DNA of 64,000 nucleotides. Origin: CAZOJJ01 sp964580105. Lineage in GTDB: Bacteria; Bacteroidota; Rhodothermia; Rhodothermales; Rubricoccaceae. The DNA lies in contig CAZOJJ010000002.1 in NCBI GenBank assembly GCA_964580105.1, positions 1 through 64,000 on the forward strand. The letters run 5' to 3'. Shown piece after piece: positions 13,968 through 22,737 of this stretch. Made by a program: the position numbers and the translations under genes. Position 1 is the first letter of the stretch, and each line of letters opens with the position of its first letter. The notes below the pieces were generated by a model that did no database searches, was not told the origin of the DNA, and worked only from the letters and a program-made list of their open reading frames with translations.

Positions 13968-16112
13968 GTGAATCCCCGCGACTCCATCCTCAGCCGACTC
14001 TACGTCGTGATGGCGGCCGTTCTGCTGCTGCCGGCCGGCGTGGTGGTGCAGCTCGCCCGCGTGCAGCTGGCCGAGGGAGCCGTGCTGCGTGAGCGCGGGG
14101 AGCGGCAGGCGTCGTCGTTCGTGGAGCTGCCGGCCACCCGGGGCTCGATCTACGACCGCGCCGGGCGCGCGCTCGTCGTCAACACCGCGCGGTACGAGGT
14201 GGCGGCCGACCCAACGGTGGAGGGCTTCGCCGAGCGGGCCGAGGAACTCTACGCCCTCCTCGGGCGGCTGACGGGGCAGGGCGCCACTGCCTTCCGCCGC
14301 CGCGTCCAGAACCGCACGAGCCGCCAGTACGTCCTCCTCGTCCGCAACCTCGACGAAGCGGCGAAGGAGCAGCTCGATGCCGCCGGCTTCCCGGGGCTCC
14401 TCCTCCAGGGCTCGTTCGCCCGGCGCTATAACTATGCGCGCACGGCCAGCCACGTCCTCGGCCACGTCGACGCCGACCTCGTGGGCATCGCCGGGCTGGA
14501 GGAGCAGTACGACGAGTACCTGCGCGGCGAGCCCGGCCGGCAGGCCGTCCAGCGCGACCGGCGCGGGCACGTCAAGGCGCTCGTCGGCGGCAACGTCGTC
14601 GAGCCCAAACACGGCGAGCACCTCGTCCTCACGCTCGACCTCGTCCGCCAGACGATCATGGAGGAGGAACTGGCCCGCGGCGTCGCCGAGGCAGGCGCCG
14701 CCTGGGGCACGGCCATCGCGATGGACCCGAAGACCGGCGCCGTCCTGGCGATGGCCAACGTGCCGGACTACGACCCCAACCACGCCGGCGCCTTCCCCAC
14801 CGCCGCCCGCCGCAACCACGCCGTCACCGACAAGATCGAGCCGGGCTCGACGTTCAAGCTCGTCACCGCCGTCGCCGCCCTCGAAACCGGCGTCGCCGCG
14901 CCTGAGGACTCCATCGACACCGGCGAGGGATGGGCCGTCATCCGCGGCCGGACCATGCGCGACAGCCACGCCTACGGCCGGATCTCCTTCGGCGAGGCCA
15001 TCGCCGTCTCCTCCAACATCGCCATGGCGAAGACGGCGCTGAAGATGGAGCCCGGCGACCTCTACCAGCACGCCCGCGCCCTCGGTTTCGGTTCGCCGAC
15101 GTGGATCGACCTGCCGGGCGAGGTGCCCGGCCGCCTGAAGCGGCCCGAGCAGTGGAGTGGCCTCACGCTGCCCTGGATGAGTACCGGCTACGAGGTCGAG
15201 GCCACGCCGCTCCAGATCCTCACGGCCTACTGCGCCCTCGCCAACGGCGGCCTCCTCGTCCAGCCCTACGTCGTCGCCGAGCGGCGAGACGTGCAGGGGC
15301 GGACGACGTGGACGGCCCGGCAAGACTCCATCCGCCGCGCCTTCGGCGAGGCCACGGCCACGCGGCTGCGCCCGTGGTTCGAGCGCGTCGTCTCCGAGGA
15401 CGGCACCGCGCGCCGGGCGGCCGTCGAGGGCCTGGCCATCGCGGGCAAGACGGGGACGGCCCAGACCGCCTCGGGCGGCTCGTACACCCGCCGCTACCGC
15501 GCCTCGTTCGTCGGCTACTTCCCGGCCGAGGACCCGCAGGTGGCGATGATCGTCGTCCTCGACGCACCGCAGAACGGCTACTACGGCGGCGGCGTGGCCG
15601 CTCCCATCTTCGGCGCCATCGCCCGCCGGTGGATCGGCACGTTCCCGTCCATCGCCGCGCGGGTGGCCCCGTCCGAGCCCCTCCCCGACTTCACCGAGGC
15701 GGCCGTGCCCAACGTGGCAGGGATGCCGGCCGGCCTCGCCGCCGGCCGCCTCCACGCCCACGGCTTCCCCGTCCGCCTCGAGGCGGACGCCTACTGGCGG
15801 CCGGTTTCGGCGCAGCGCCCCGCCGCCGGGGACCGCGCGCCCGTCCGCCACGCCGTCCGTCTGTCCACCGAGTCCCGAGTGGCCGCGCCCGCCGCCGGAG
15901 CCGACGCACCCGACGCCTCGCTCCGAGGCGCCTCCGGTGCGCCCGCTGCGGCGGTGATGCCCGACCTCGACGGGCTCTCCGGGCGCCGCGCCGTCGCCTG
16001 GCTCGCGTCCCTCGGCGTCGAGGCCCGGGTGCAGGGCAGCGGCGTCGTCACGGCTCAGTCGCCGGCCGCCGGCGCCGCGCTCCCCGCGCAGGCGCTCCTC
16101 ACCCTGCGCTGA
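13968..16112 (+). CDS. ftsI: Division-type penicillin-binding protein with PASTA domains
   Basis: This peptidoglycan DD-transpeptidase for septal wall synthesis has 714 residues. A membrane anchor lies at about 10-30 (VVMAAVLLLPAGVVVQLARV) and a pedestal domain follows. The transpeptidase motifs are S294-xx-K297 (PGSTFKL), S348-S-N350 and K494-T-G (GKTGTA). Two C-terminal PASTA-like domains follow (VPNVAGMPAGLAAGRLHAHG and MPDLDGLSGRRAVAWLASLG), separated by an Ala/Pro linker. PASTA-bearing division PBPs are normal in this branch. The start is GTG 13968, 3 bp after ftsL, so the two are translationally close. Confidence 0.93.
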   Translation: MNPRDSILSRLYVVMAAVLLLPAGVVVQLARVQLAEGAVLRERGERQASSFVELPATRGSIYDRAGRALVVNTARYEVAADPTVEGFAERAEELYALLGRLTGQGATAFRRRVQNRTSRQYVLLVRNLDEAAKEQLDAAGFPGLLLQGSFARRYNYARTASHVLGHVDADLVGIAGLEEQYDEYLRGEPGRQAVQRDRRGHVKALVGGNVVEPKHGEHLVLTLDLVRQTIMEEELARGVAEAGAAWGTAIAMDPKTGAVLAMANVPDYDPNHAGAFPTAARRNHAVTDKIEPGSTFKLVTAVAALETGVAAPEDSIDTGEGWAVIRGRTMRDSHAYGRISFGEAIAVSSNIAMAKTALKMEPGDLYQHARALGFGSPTWIDLPGEVPGRLKRPEQWSGLTLPWMSTGYEVEATPLQILTAYCALANGGLLVQPYVVAERRDVQGRTTWTARQDSIRRAFGEATATRLRPWFERVVSEDGTARRAAVEGLAIAGKTGTAQTASGGSYTRRYRASFVGYFPAEDPQVAMIVVLDAPQNGYYGGGVAAPIFGAIARRWIGTFPSIAARVAPSEPLPDFTEAAVPNVAGMPAGLAAGRLHAHGFPVRLEADAYWRPVSAQRPAAGDRAPVRHAVRLSTESRVAAPAAGADAPDASLRGASGAPAAAVMPDLDGLSGRRAVAWLASLGVEARVQGSGVVTAQSPAAGAALPAQALLTLR

Positions 16113-16114
16113 CG

Positions 16115-17680
16115 GTGGCCCCTCGTTCTTTCTCCGTCGATCCCGTCGTCCCCCCCCAGTCGCTGGCGGACCTGCTCGCGCCCGTAAGCGCGGCAGGTCT
16201 GCTGGCGGCGCCCCCCCCGGACGGTGTCGACACGATCCGGATCGAGCGCCTGGCTGACGACAGCCGGGACGTCGAGCCCGGTACGCTGTTCATCGCCCGC
16301 ACGGGCGATCACACGGACGGGCACCTGTTCCTTGACACGGCTGTGCAGAATGGCGCCGTCGCCGCCGTCGTGAGTGCCGCGTGGCACCGCGACAAGGCGG
16401 CGACGGCCACGAAACCCTTGGGGAAGGGTGAGCAAGGTCCCGGCGCCGCCTTCGTGACCGTTCCCGTGACGGATACGAGGGCGGCGCTCGGGACCCTTGC
16501 GAACACGTTCTACGGCGTCCCCAGCCGGTCGCTCGACCTCGTCGGCGTCACCGGCACGAACGGGAAGACCACGACCGCGTGGCTCGTCCACCGCCTGCTC
16601 ACGGCGCTCGGCGTCCCGACCGGCCTCATCGGCACGGTCGAGAACCGGGTCGGAGACCGGACGGTGGAGACGGCCTACACCACCCCCGAGGCCATCGAAC
16701 TCAACCGGCTCCTCCGTGCCATGGTGGACGCCGGCTGCCGCGCCTGCGCGATGGAGGTGTCGAGCCACGGGCTCGCCCTCGACCGCGTCCGCGGCCAGCG
16801 CTTCCGCGTCGGCGTCTTCACCAACCTGACGCTCGACCACCTCGACTTCCACCGGACGCCCGAGGCCTACGCTGCTGCCAAGAAGCGGCTCTTCGACGGG
16901 CTCGGCGCCGGGGCCGCCGCCGTCGTCAACCGCGACGACCCGGCCTGGACGTTGATGGCAGCCGGCACCGAGGCCGCCGTCGTCACCTACGGCACGGACC
17001 GGACGTCCGACGTCCGCGTCGAGGTGCTCGACGACGCGCTCGACGGGCTCCGCCTCCGCCTCGACGGCGCCGAGCGGAAGGTGCGGCTGGCCGGGCGGTA
17101 CAACGCGCTCAACCTCGCGGCGGCGTACGCCGTGGGCCGTGCGCTCGGCTTCGGCCAGGCCGAGGTGCTCGACGTGCTCGCCGCCGCCCCCGGCGTCCCC
17201 GGCCGCTTCGAGACGTTCGCCTCCGCCGACGGCGTGCTCGGCGTCGTGGACTACGCCCACACGCCCGACGCGCTCGAAAACGTCCTCGCCACCGCCCGCC
17301 GGATGATGGGCGACGGTGGGGGCCGGCTCTGGGCCGTCTTCGGCTGCGGGGGCGACCGCGACCGCACGAAGCGCCCCGCGATGGCCGCGGTCGCCGAGCG
17401 GCTCGCCGACCGCGTCGTCCTCACCAACGACAACCCGCGCACGGAGGACCCGCAGGCCATCCTCGCCGAGATCCGGGCCGGGCTGGCGCGCCCCGAGGCC
17501 GCCACGATCCTCCCGGACCGCGCCGAGGCCATCGCCCACGCCGCCGCCGAGGCGGGCGCGGGCGACGTGATCGTCCTCGCCGGGAAGGGCCACGAGCCCT
17601 ACCAGGTCGTCGGCACCGAGAAGCGCGACTTCGACGACCGCCGGCACCTCCAGCGGGCCCTCGCCCGCCGCACCGGCTGA
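16115..17680 (+). CDS. murE: UDP-MurNAc-tripeptide ligase (meso-DAP-adding)
   Basis: This ATP-dependent Mur ligase adds the third stem-peptide residue to UDP-MurNAc-L-Ala-D-Glu. The 521-residue protein has the ATP loop GVTGTNGKTTTAW (about residue 143), EVSSHGLALDRV, and the D439-N-P-R442 motif (TNDNPRTEDP). In the MurE family DNPR indicates meso-diaminopimelate rather than lysine, so the cell wall is predicted to be DAP-type. The start is GTG 16115, two bases after the PBP stop. The expected next gene, murF, is missing; mraY follows directly. Confidence 0.95.
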   Translation: MAPRSFSVDPVVPPQSLADLLAPVSAAGLLAAPPPDGVDTIRIERLADDSRDVEPGTLFIARTGDHTDGHLFLDTAVQNGAVAAVVSAAWHRDKAATATKPLGKGEQGPGAAFVTVPVTDTRAALGTLANTFYGVPSRSLDLVGVTGTNGKTTTAWLVHRLLTALGVPTGLIGTVENRVGDRTVETAYTTPEAIELNRLLRAMVDAGCRACAMEVSSHGLALDRVRGQRFRVGVFTNLTLDHLDFHRTPEAYAAAKKRLFDGLGAGAAAVVNRDDPAWTLMAAGTEAAVVTYGTDRTSDVRVEVLDDALDGLRLRLDGAERKVRLAGRYNALNLAAAYAVGRALGFGQAEVLDVLAAAPGVPGRFETFASADGVLGVVDYAHTPDALENVLATARRMMGDGGGRLWAVFGCGGDRDRTKRPAMAAVAERLADRVVLTNDNPRTEDPQAILAEIRAGLARPEAATILPDRAEAIAHAAAEAGAGDVIVLAGKGHEPYQVVGTEKRDFDDRRHLQRALARRTG

Positions 17681-17691
17681 CCCACCGACCG

Positions 17692-18846
17692 ATGCTCTAC
17701 TTCCTCGTCCAGTGGCTGGAACGGACCTTTGAGCCTCCCGGCTTCCAGGTCTTCGCCTTCACGACCGTCCGCGCCGGGCTCGCGGCCGGGACGGCGCTGC
17801 TGATCGGGCTCTTCGCGGGCAAGAAGATCATCGCGGCGCTGGCGCGGCGGCAGATCGGCGAGACGGTCCGCGAGGGCGAGGACGCCGGCGCGGTGAGCCA
17901 CGCCCACAAGGCGGGCACGCCCACCATGGGCGGGGTCATCCTCCTCCTCGCCCTCCTCGGCGCGACGCTCCTCTGGGGCGACCTGACCAACTTCTACGTG
18001 TGGGTCGCCGTCATCGCGACGGCCTGGATGGGGCTCGTCGGCTTCGCCGACGACTACATCAAGGTCGTCCGGAAGAACAAGCAGGGGCTGGCGGAGAAGA
18101 CGAAGCTGGTCGGCCAGATCAGCCTCGGCGTCCTGATGAGCGTGCTCCTGCTGCTCTACCCGGGCCTCCACGGGCAGCACACGTTCACGAGCCTCCCGTT
18201 CGTCCCCGACGGCACCATCGACTACGACTTCCTGACGCCCCTCGTCGGGTTCGAGCTCGGCTGGCTGGTCTACATCCCGGTCCTCACGTTCATCCTGGCC
18301 GGCGTCTCGAACGCAGTCAACCTGACTGACGGGCTCGACGGCCTCACGACCGGGACGAGCGCGTTCGTCGCCCTCGGGCTGATCGGGCTGGTGATCATCA
18401 CGGGCAATGCCGAACTGGCCGACTTCGTGAACGACTCCTACATCGAGGGCACCGGCGAGCTGGTCGTCTTCGCGGCGGCGATGGCGGCGGCGTGCTTCGG
18501 GTTCCTGTGGTACAACGGCTACCCGGCGCAGGTCTTCATGGGCGACACGGGCAGCCTCGCCCTCGGGGCGGCCATCGGGACGCTCGCGATCCTGATCAAG
18601 AAGGAGCTCTACCTCCCGGTGCTCTGCGGCATCTTCTTCATCGAGACCGCCTCGGTGATCATCCAGACCGGGTACTTCAAGTACACCAAGCGGAAGTACG
18701 GCGAGGGCCGGCGCGTCTTCAAGATGGCCCCGCTCCATCACCACTACGAGGCTCTCGGCATCCACGAGTCCAAGATCGTGATCCGCTTCTGGATCGTGAC
18801 GGCCCTCCTCGTCATCGTCACCCTCCTCCTCCTCCGCCTCCGATGA
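17692..18846 (+). CDS. mraY: Phospho-MurNAc-pentapeptide transferase
   Basis: This polytopic inner-membrane enzyme transfers phospho-MurNAc-pentapeptide to undecaprenyl phosphate, giving lipid I. It has 384 residues and about ten helices. Key motifs are the cytoplasmic acidic site GFADDYIKVVRKNKQGL, the NAVNLTDGLDGLTTG loop, the GDTGSLALG loop and the histidine motif MAPLHHHYE. Its stop overlaps the murD start by 4 bp (ATGA), indicating coupled translation. Confidence 0.97.
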   Translation: MLYFLVQWLERTFEPPGFQVFAFTTVRAGLAAGTALLIGLFAGKKIIAALARRQIGETVREGEDAGAVSHAHKAGTPTMGGVILLLALLGATLLWGDLTNFYVWVAVIATAWMGLVGFADDYIKVVRKNKQGLAEKTKLVGQISLGVLMSVLLLLYPGLHGQHTFTSLPFVPDGTIDYDFLTPLVGFELGWLVYIPVLTFILAGVSNAVNLTDGLDGLTTGTSAFVALGLIGLVIITGNAELADFVNDSYIEGTGELVVFAAAMAAACFGFLWYNGYPAQVFMGDTGSLALGAAIGTLAILIKKELYLPVLCGIFFIETASVIIQTGYFKYTKRKYGEGRRVFKMAPLHHHYEALGIHESKIVIRFWIVTALLVIVTLLLLRLR

Positions 18847-20261
18847 GCACGCGCGACCTACGAGGCCGGCAGGTCACCGTCGTCGGCGGGGCGCGGAGCG
18901 GGCTCGCCGCGGCGAAGCTGCTCGCCCGCCACGGCGCGTCGGTGTTCCTCACCGAGCGCGACGCCGTCGATGCGCGAACGGCCGAGGCGCTTCGCAAGGC
19001 GGGCGTCGCCTTCGAGAGCGGCCACTCCCCTCGCGCCCTCGAGGCGGACTTGCTCGTGATCTCGCCCGGCGTGCCGAGCACCGTCCCGCTCGTGCAGCAG
19101 GCGCTCCGCCAGCAGCTCCCCGTCTACTCCGAGATCGAGGCGGCCTCCTGGTTCTGCTCCGCGCCCATCGTGGCCATCACGGGGTCGAACGGCAAGACCA
19201 CGACGACCTCGCTCGTCGGCCACCTCTTCCGCACAGCCCAGCGCCCCTACTTCGTCGGCGGCAACATCGGCTTTCCGTTCTCGGACTACGTCGATGACCT
19301 GACGCCCGAGCACACGGCCGTGCTGGAGGTCTCCAGCTTCCAGCTCGACCACATCGACACGTTCCGGCCGAGGGTCAGCGTGCTGCTCAACGTCACGCCC
19401 GACCACCTCGACCGCTACGACCATGACTTCAACAAGTACGCCCAGAGCAAATTCCGCGTCTTCGAGAACCAGCGCCCCGGAGCGCCCGGCTCGCCGGGTG
19501 ACTGGCTCGTCTACAACCACGACGACGAGCTGGTCCGCGACTACGTGGCGATGTGGGCCGAGAAGCGCGGCATCCGGCCCTGGCCCTTTTCCATTGAGCA
19601 CGAGCTGGAGCGCGGCGCCTTCGTCCGTGACGGACGGATCGTGCTAGCACTCCCCCCGTCCTCCGACGGCCTCCTCGACCCCCAGTCCCCCATGATCTTC
19701 GAAGAGGAACTCATGCCCTCCTCCGACGCGGCGCTCCGTGGGCGCCACAACCTCTACAACTCCCTCGCCGCCGCCATCGCGGCCCGCGCGATGGAGATCC
19801 GCAGCGACGTGGTGCGCCAGAGCCTCACCTCGTTCGAGGGGGTGCCCCACCGCCTCGAGAAGGTCCGTACCGTAGGCGGCGTGGACTACGTCAACGACTC
19901 GAAGGCGACCAACGTCAACGCCGTCTGGTACGCGCTCGAATCGTTCGCCGGCAACGTGATCCTGATCGCGGGCGGGAAGGACAAGGGCAACGACTACGGC
20001 CCGCTCAAGCGGCTCGTCGCGGAGAAGGTCAAGGGCCTCGTGGCCCTCGGCGAGAGCGGGGACAAGGTCCTCGCCGAGCTCGGGCCGCACACGGCGCACA
20101 CCGCCCGCGCGCACACCATGGAGGAGGCCATCCAGTACGCCCGCCTCATGGCCGAGCCCGGCGACGTCGTCCTGCTCAGCCCCGCCTGCGCCTCGTTCGA
20201 CATGTTCGAGAACTACGAGGACCGCGGCGACACCTTCAAGCGCCTCGTTCAAAGTCTGTGA
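18843..20261 (+). CDS. murD: UDP-MurNAc-L-alanine:D-glutamate ligase
   Basis: This is the Mur ligase for the second stem-peptide residue. The 472-residue protein begins with a Rossmann-like UDP-binding domain (QVTVVGGARSGLAAAKLLARHG). It carries the ATP loop AITGSNGKTTTTSLVGH, the VLEVSSFQLD motif, NVTPDHLDRYD and the C-terminal VNDSKATN plus LLSPACASFDMF motifs. It overlaps mraY by 4 bp. A strong hairpin and a 19-bp duplication separate it from ftsW. Confidence 0.96.
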   Translation: MSTRDLRGRQVTVVGGARSGLAAAKLLARHGASVFLTERDAVDARTAEALRKAGVAFESGHSPRALEADLLVISPGVPSTVPLVQQALRQQLPVYSEIEAASWFCSAPIVAITGSNGKTTTTSLVGHLFRTAQRPYFVGGNIGFPFSDYVDDLTPEHTAVLEVSSFQLDHIDTFRPRVSVLLNVTPDHLDRYDHDFNKYAQSKFRVFENQRPGAPGSPGDWLVYNHDDELVRDYVAMWAEKRGIRPWPFSIEHELERGAFVRDGRIVLALPPSSDGLLDPQSPMIFEEELMPSSDAALRGRHNLYNSLAAAIAARAMEIRSDVVRQSLTSFEGVPHRLEKVRTVGGVDYVNDSKATNVNAVWYALESFAGNVILIAGGKDKGNDYGPLKRLVAEKVKGLVALGESGDKVLAELGPHTAHTARAHTMEEAIQYARLMAEPGDVVLLSPACASFDMFENYEDRGDTFKRLVQSL

Positions 20262-20271
20262 CGTATTCCGC

Positions 20272-20340
20272 ATGGCGTGTTGCGTAGAGCCCCTCTTGCG
20301 CAACACGCCATACGCACCACGACACGCCATACGCACCACG
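20272..20340 (+). repeat. 13-bp hairpin plus 19-bp tandem duplication between murD and ftsW
   Basis: ATGGCGTGTTGCG (20272-20284) pairs perfectly with CGCAACACGCCAT (20299-20311) across a 14-nt loop. Overlapping its right arm is a perfect tandem duplication of the 19-mer ACACGCCATACGCACCACG (20303-20321 and 20322-20340). There is no T-run, so it may be a processing or attenuation structure rather than a terminator. Confidence 0.7.
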
Positions 20341-20351
20341 ATCCGCGCCCC

Positions 20352-21497
20352 ATGAACCAAGCTCGCACCCACGTTCTCCGCCTCCCGCCGTCCGACAAGG
20401 GCGTCGTGGCGGCCGTGCTGCTGCTGGCGGCGGCGGGCGTGGTGGCGGTCTACAGCGCCGTGGCGTTCCTGGCCGAAACCAAGGCCGGGGGCGACACCGA
20501 GCTGTTCCTCGCGCGCCACGTCGCCCGCCTCGGGCTCGCGCTCGGCGTGGCCGGCGTGTGCTCGCTGGTGGACTACCGGAAGCTGGCGCGGTTCTCGAAG
20601 GCGTTCATGGTCGTCGCCCTCGCGCTGCTGGCGGCCGTCCAGGTGGTCGGCGTGGTGACGAACGGGGCGGCGCGCTGGCTGGAGATCGGGCCGATTTCGT
20701 TCCAGCCGTCCGACCTCGCCAAGGTGGCGCTGTTGCTCCACGTGGCCGTGCTGCTGGCCCGGAAGCAGGAGTACGTGACCGACTTCTACCGGGCGTTCGT
20801 GCCGCTGGCCTTCTGGATCGCTCCGACGCTGCTGCTCATCGGCGTCGAGGACTTCTCGACGGCGGGCATCCTGCTCGCCACCGTGAGCGTGATGCTGTTC
20901 GTGGGGCGCGTGCGCGTGCTGCACCTCACGGGCGCGGCGCTCGTGTTCGTGGCCCTCGGCGCGCTCCTGATGGCGTCGTCGCCGCAGCGGGCGGCGCGGC
21001 TGGAGTCGTTCCTCGGCGTCTCCCTCTTCGGCAACACCGACCAGGAGGAGGTCTTCGACGCCCGGGCCGAGGGCTACCAGGCCGACCAAGCCCGGATCGC
21101 CTTCGCGATGGGCGGCCTCACCGGCGTCGGGCCGGGCAAGAGCGTGCAGCGGGACTTCCTGCCCGCGCCCTACAACGACTTCATCTTCGCCATCGTCGGC
21201 GAAGAATACGGGTTCCTCGGAGCCGTCGCGCTGCTCCTCGTCTTCGTCTACCTCCTCCTGCGCGGGTATCTGCGCATCGCGCGCGGCGCACCGGACCCCC
21301 TCGGGCTCTTCCTCGCCACCGGCCTGACGACGGCCGTCGTCCTCTACGGCTTCGTCAACGCGGCCGTTGCCTCCGGGCTGTTCCCGGTGACCGGTCTCCC
21401 CATGCCGTTCGTGTCCTACGGCGGCACGTCGCTCGTCGCCACCGGCGCGATGGTCGGCATCCTCCTGAACGTATCGCGCCACAGCCAGGCCGAATGA
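20352..21497 (+). CDS. ftsW: SEDS-family peptidoglycan polymerase FtsW
   Basis: This polytopic SEDS glycosyltransferase polymerises lipid II at the septum with its partner PBP. The 381-residue protein has about ten helices. It shows the family signatures GAARWLEIGPISFQPSDLAK, the extracellular region DFIFAIVGEEYGFLG, and the C-terminal GLFPVTGLPMPFVSYGGTSL. The start ATG 20352 lies just after the tandem duplication; the frame is open from 20277, but that part is made of the hairpin sequence. The dcw location and the companion PBP support ftsW rather than rodA. Confidence 0.93.
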   Translation: MNQARTHVLRLPPSDKGVVAAVLLLAAAGVVAVYSAVAFLAETKAGGDTELFLARHVARLGLALGVAGVCSLVDYRKLARFSKAFMVVALALLAAVQVVGVVTNGAARWLEIGPISFQPSDLAKVALLLHVAVLLARKQEYVTDFYRAFVPLAFWIAPTLLLIGVEDFSTAGILLATVSVMLFVGRVRVLHLTGAALVFVALGALLMASSPQRAARLESFLGVSLFGNTDQEEVFDARAEGYQADQARIAFAMGGLTGVGPGKSVQRDFLPAPYNDFIFAIVGEEYGFLGAVALLLVFVYLLLRGYLRIARGAPDPLGLFLATGLTTAVVLYGFVNAAVASGLFPVTGLPMPFVSYGGTSLVATGAMVGILLNVSRHSQAE

Positions 21498-21567
21498 ACG
21501 GAAGAGAGGAGGAAAGACCGCACGCCTTCTCTCCTCCCACTCCATCCGGTCCCACGTCCCCACACCG

Positions 21568-22737
21568 TTGATTGCCGCCGCCGATAGCGTCCGCACCGCG
21601 CCGCCCGCCGACCTCCCGGCCGGGACGCCCCGCGTGCTGTTCGCGTGCGGCGGCACGGGCGGGCACGTTTACCCGGCCATCGCCATCGCAGATGCGCTCC
21701 GTGCGATGCATCCGGCGGCGGCCGTCGCCTTCGCGGGCACGCGGGACCGAATGGAGTGGGAGGCCGTCCCGAAGGCGGGCTACCCCATCCACGCCGTTAC
21801 GGTGAGCGGCTTCCAGCGGGGGCTCTCGGCCGAGGCCCTCCGGCGGAACGCGGCGTTCCCGTTCAAGCTGGCGAAGGGGCTCTGGGAGAGCCTCCGCCTC
21901 GTCGGCTCTTTCGACCCGGACGTGGTCGTGGGGACGGGCGGCTATGCGAGCGGGCCGGTCGGCCTCGCGGCGAGCCTGCGCGGGCGGAAGCTGGTGCTCC
22001 AGGAGCAGAACGCCTACGCCGGGGCCACCAACAAGCTGCTCGCGCCCCGCGCCGACGTCGTCTTCGTCGCCTTCGAGGCGGCCTGCGCGTTCTTCCCCGA
22101 CGGAAAGTGCGAGGTGGCCGGCAACCCCGTCCGCCGCGACCTCGCCGAGGCCGACCGGGACGAGGCCCGCGCCTTCTTCGGTGCGGACCCCGAGGCGCGC
22201 GTGCTCCTCGTGATGGGCGGCTCGCTCGGGGCCGGCCCCATCAACGGCGCGCTCAAGCTCCACCTCGACGCCATTCTGGAGGACGAGCGGGTGTTCGTGA
22301 TCTGGCAGACCGGCGGGCGCTACTACGACGCGCTCAAGGGAGGCGTCCCGGCCCACCCGCGTCTGTGCCTGCTGCCGTACCTCGACCGGATGGACCTCGC
22401 CTACGCCGCGGCCGACCTCGCGCTCTGCCGCGCCGGCGCCATCACCTGCTCCGAGCTGACCGTCACCGGCACGCCCGCCGTGCTCGTGCCCAGCCCCAAC
22501 GTCACGGCCGACCACCAGACGAAGAACGCGAAGGCGCTCGCCCAGGCCGGGGCCGCCGTGCTCCTGCCCGAGCCCGAACTCGACGCGCAGCTCCCGCGCC
22601 TCGTCCCGGCCCTCCTCGGCGACCTCCAGCGGCTCGTCGACATGGAGGCTGCCGCGCGCCACCTCGCCCGGCCGCAGGCCGCCCAGACCATCGCCGAGCG
22701 CGTCGTCGCGCTGGCCCGGCAGCGGAGGGCGGCATGA
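21568..22737 (+). CDS. murG: UDP-GlcNAc:lipid I GlcNAc transferase
   Basis: This peripheral membrane GT28 glycosyltransferase converts lipid I to lipid II. The 389-residue protein has the N-terminal lipid I-binding glycine motif FACGGTGGHVYPAIA, a second loop VVGTGGYASGP, LVLQEQNAYAGATNK, and the C-terminal UDP-GlcNAc site (RAGAITCSELTVTGTPAVLVP, ADHQTKNA). The start is TTG 21568, the only usable codon ahead of the glycine motif. It overlaps murC by 4 bp. Confidence 0.95.
   Translation: MIAAADSVRTAPPADLPAGTPRVLFACGGTGGHVYPAIAIADALRAMHPAAAVAFAGTRDRMEWEAVPKAGYPIHAVTVSGFQRGLSAEALRRNAAFPFKLAKGLWESLRLVGSFDPDVVVGTGGYASGPVGLAASLRGRKLVLQEQNAYAGATNKLLAPRADVVFVAFEAACAFFPDGKCEVAGNPVRRDLAEADRDEARAFFGADPEARVLLVMGGSLGAGPINGALKLHLDAILEDERVFVIWQTGGRYYDALKGGVPAHPRLCLLPYLDRMDLAYAAADLALCRAGAITCSELTVTGTPAVLVPSPNVTADHQTKNAKALAQAGAAVLLPEPELDAQLPRLVPALLGDLQRLVDMEAAARHLARPQAAQTIAERVVALARQRRAA

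Noticed and set aside
14930..17680. murE read as a 916-residue protein from 14930
   Set aside because: The upstream 395 codons overlap the PBP transpeptidase and PASTA domains in another frame; GTG 16115 gives a normal-length MurE.
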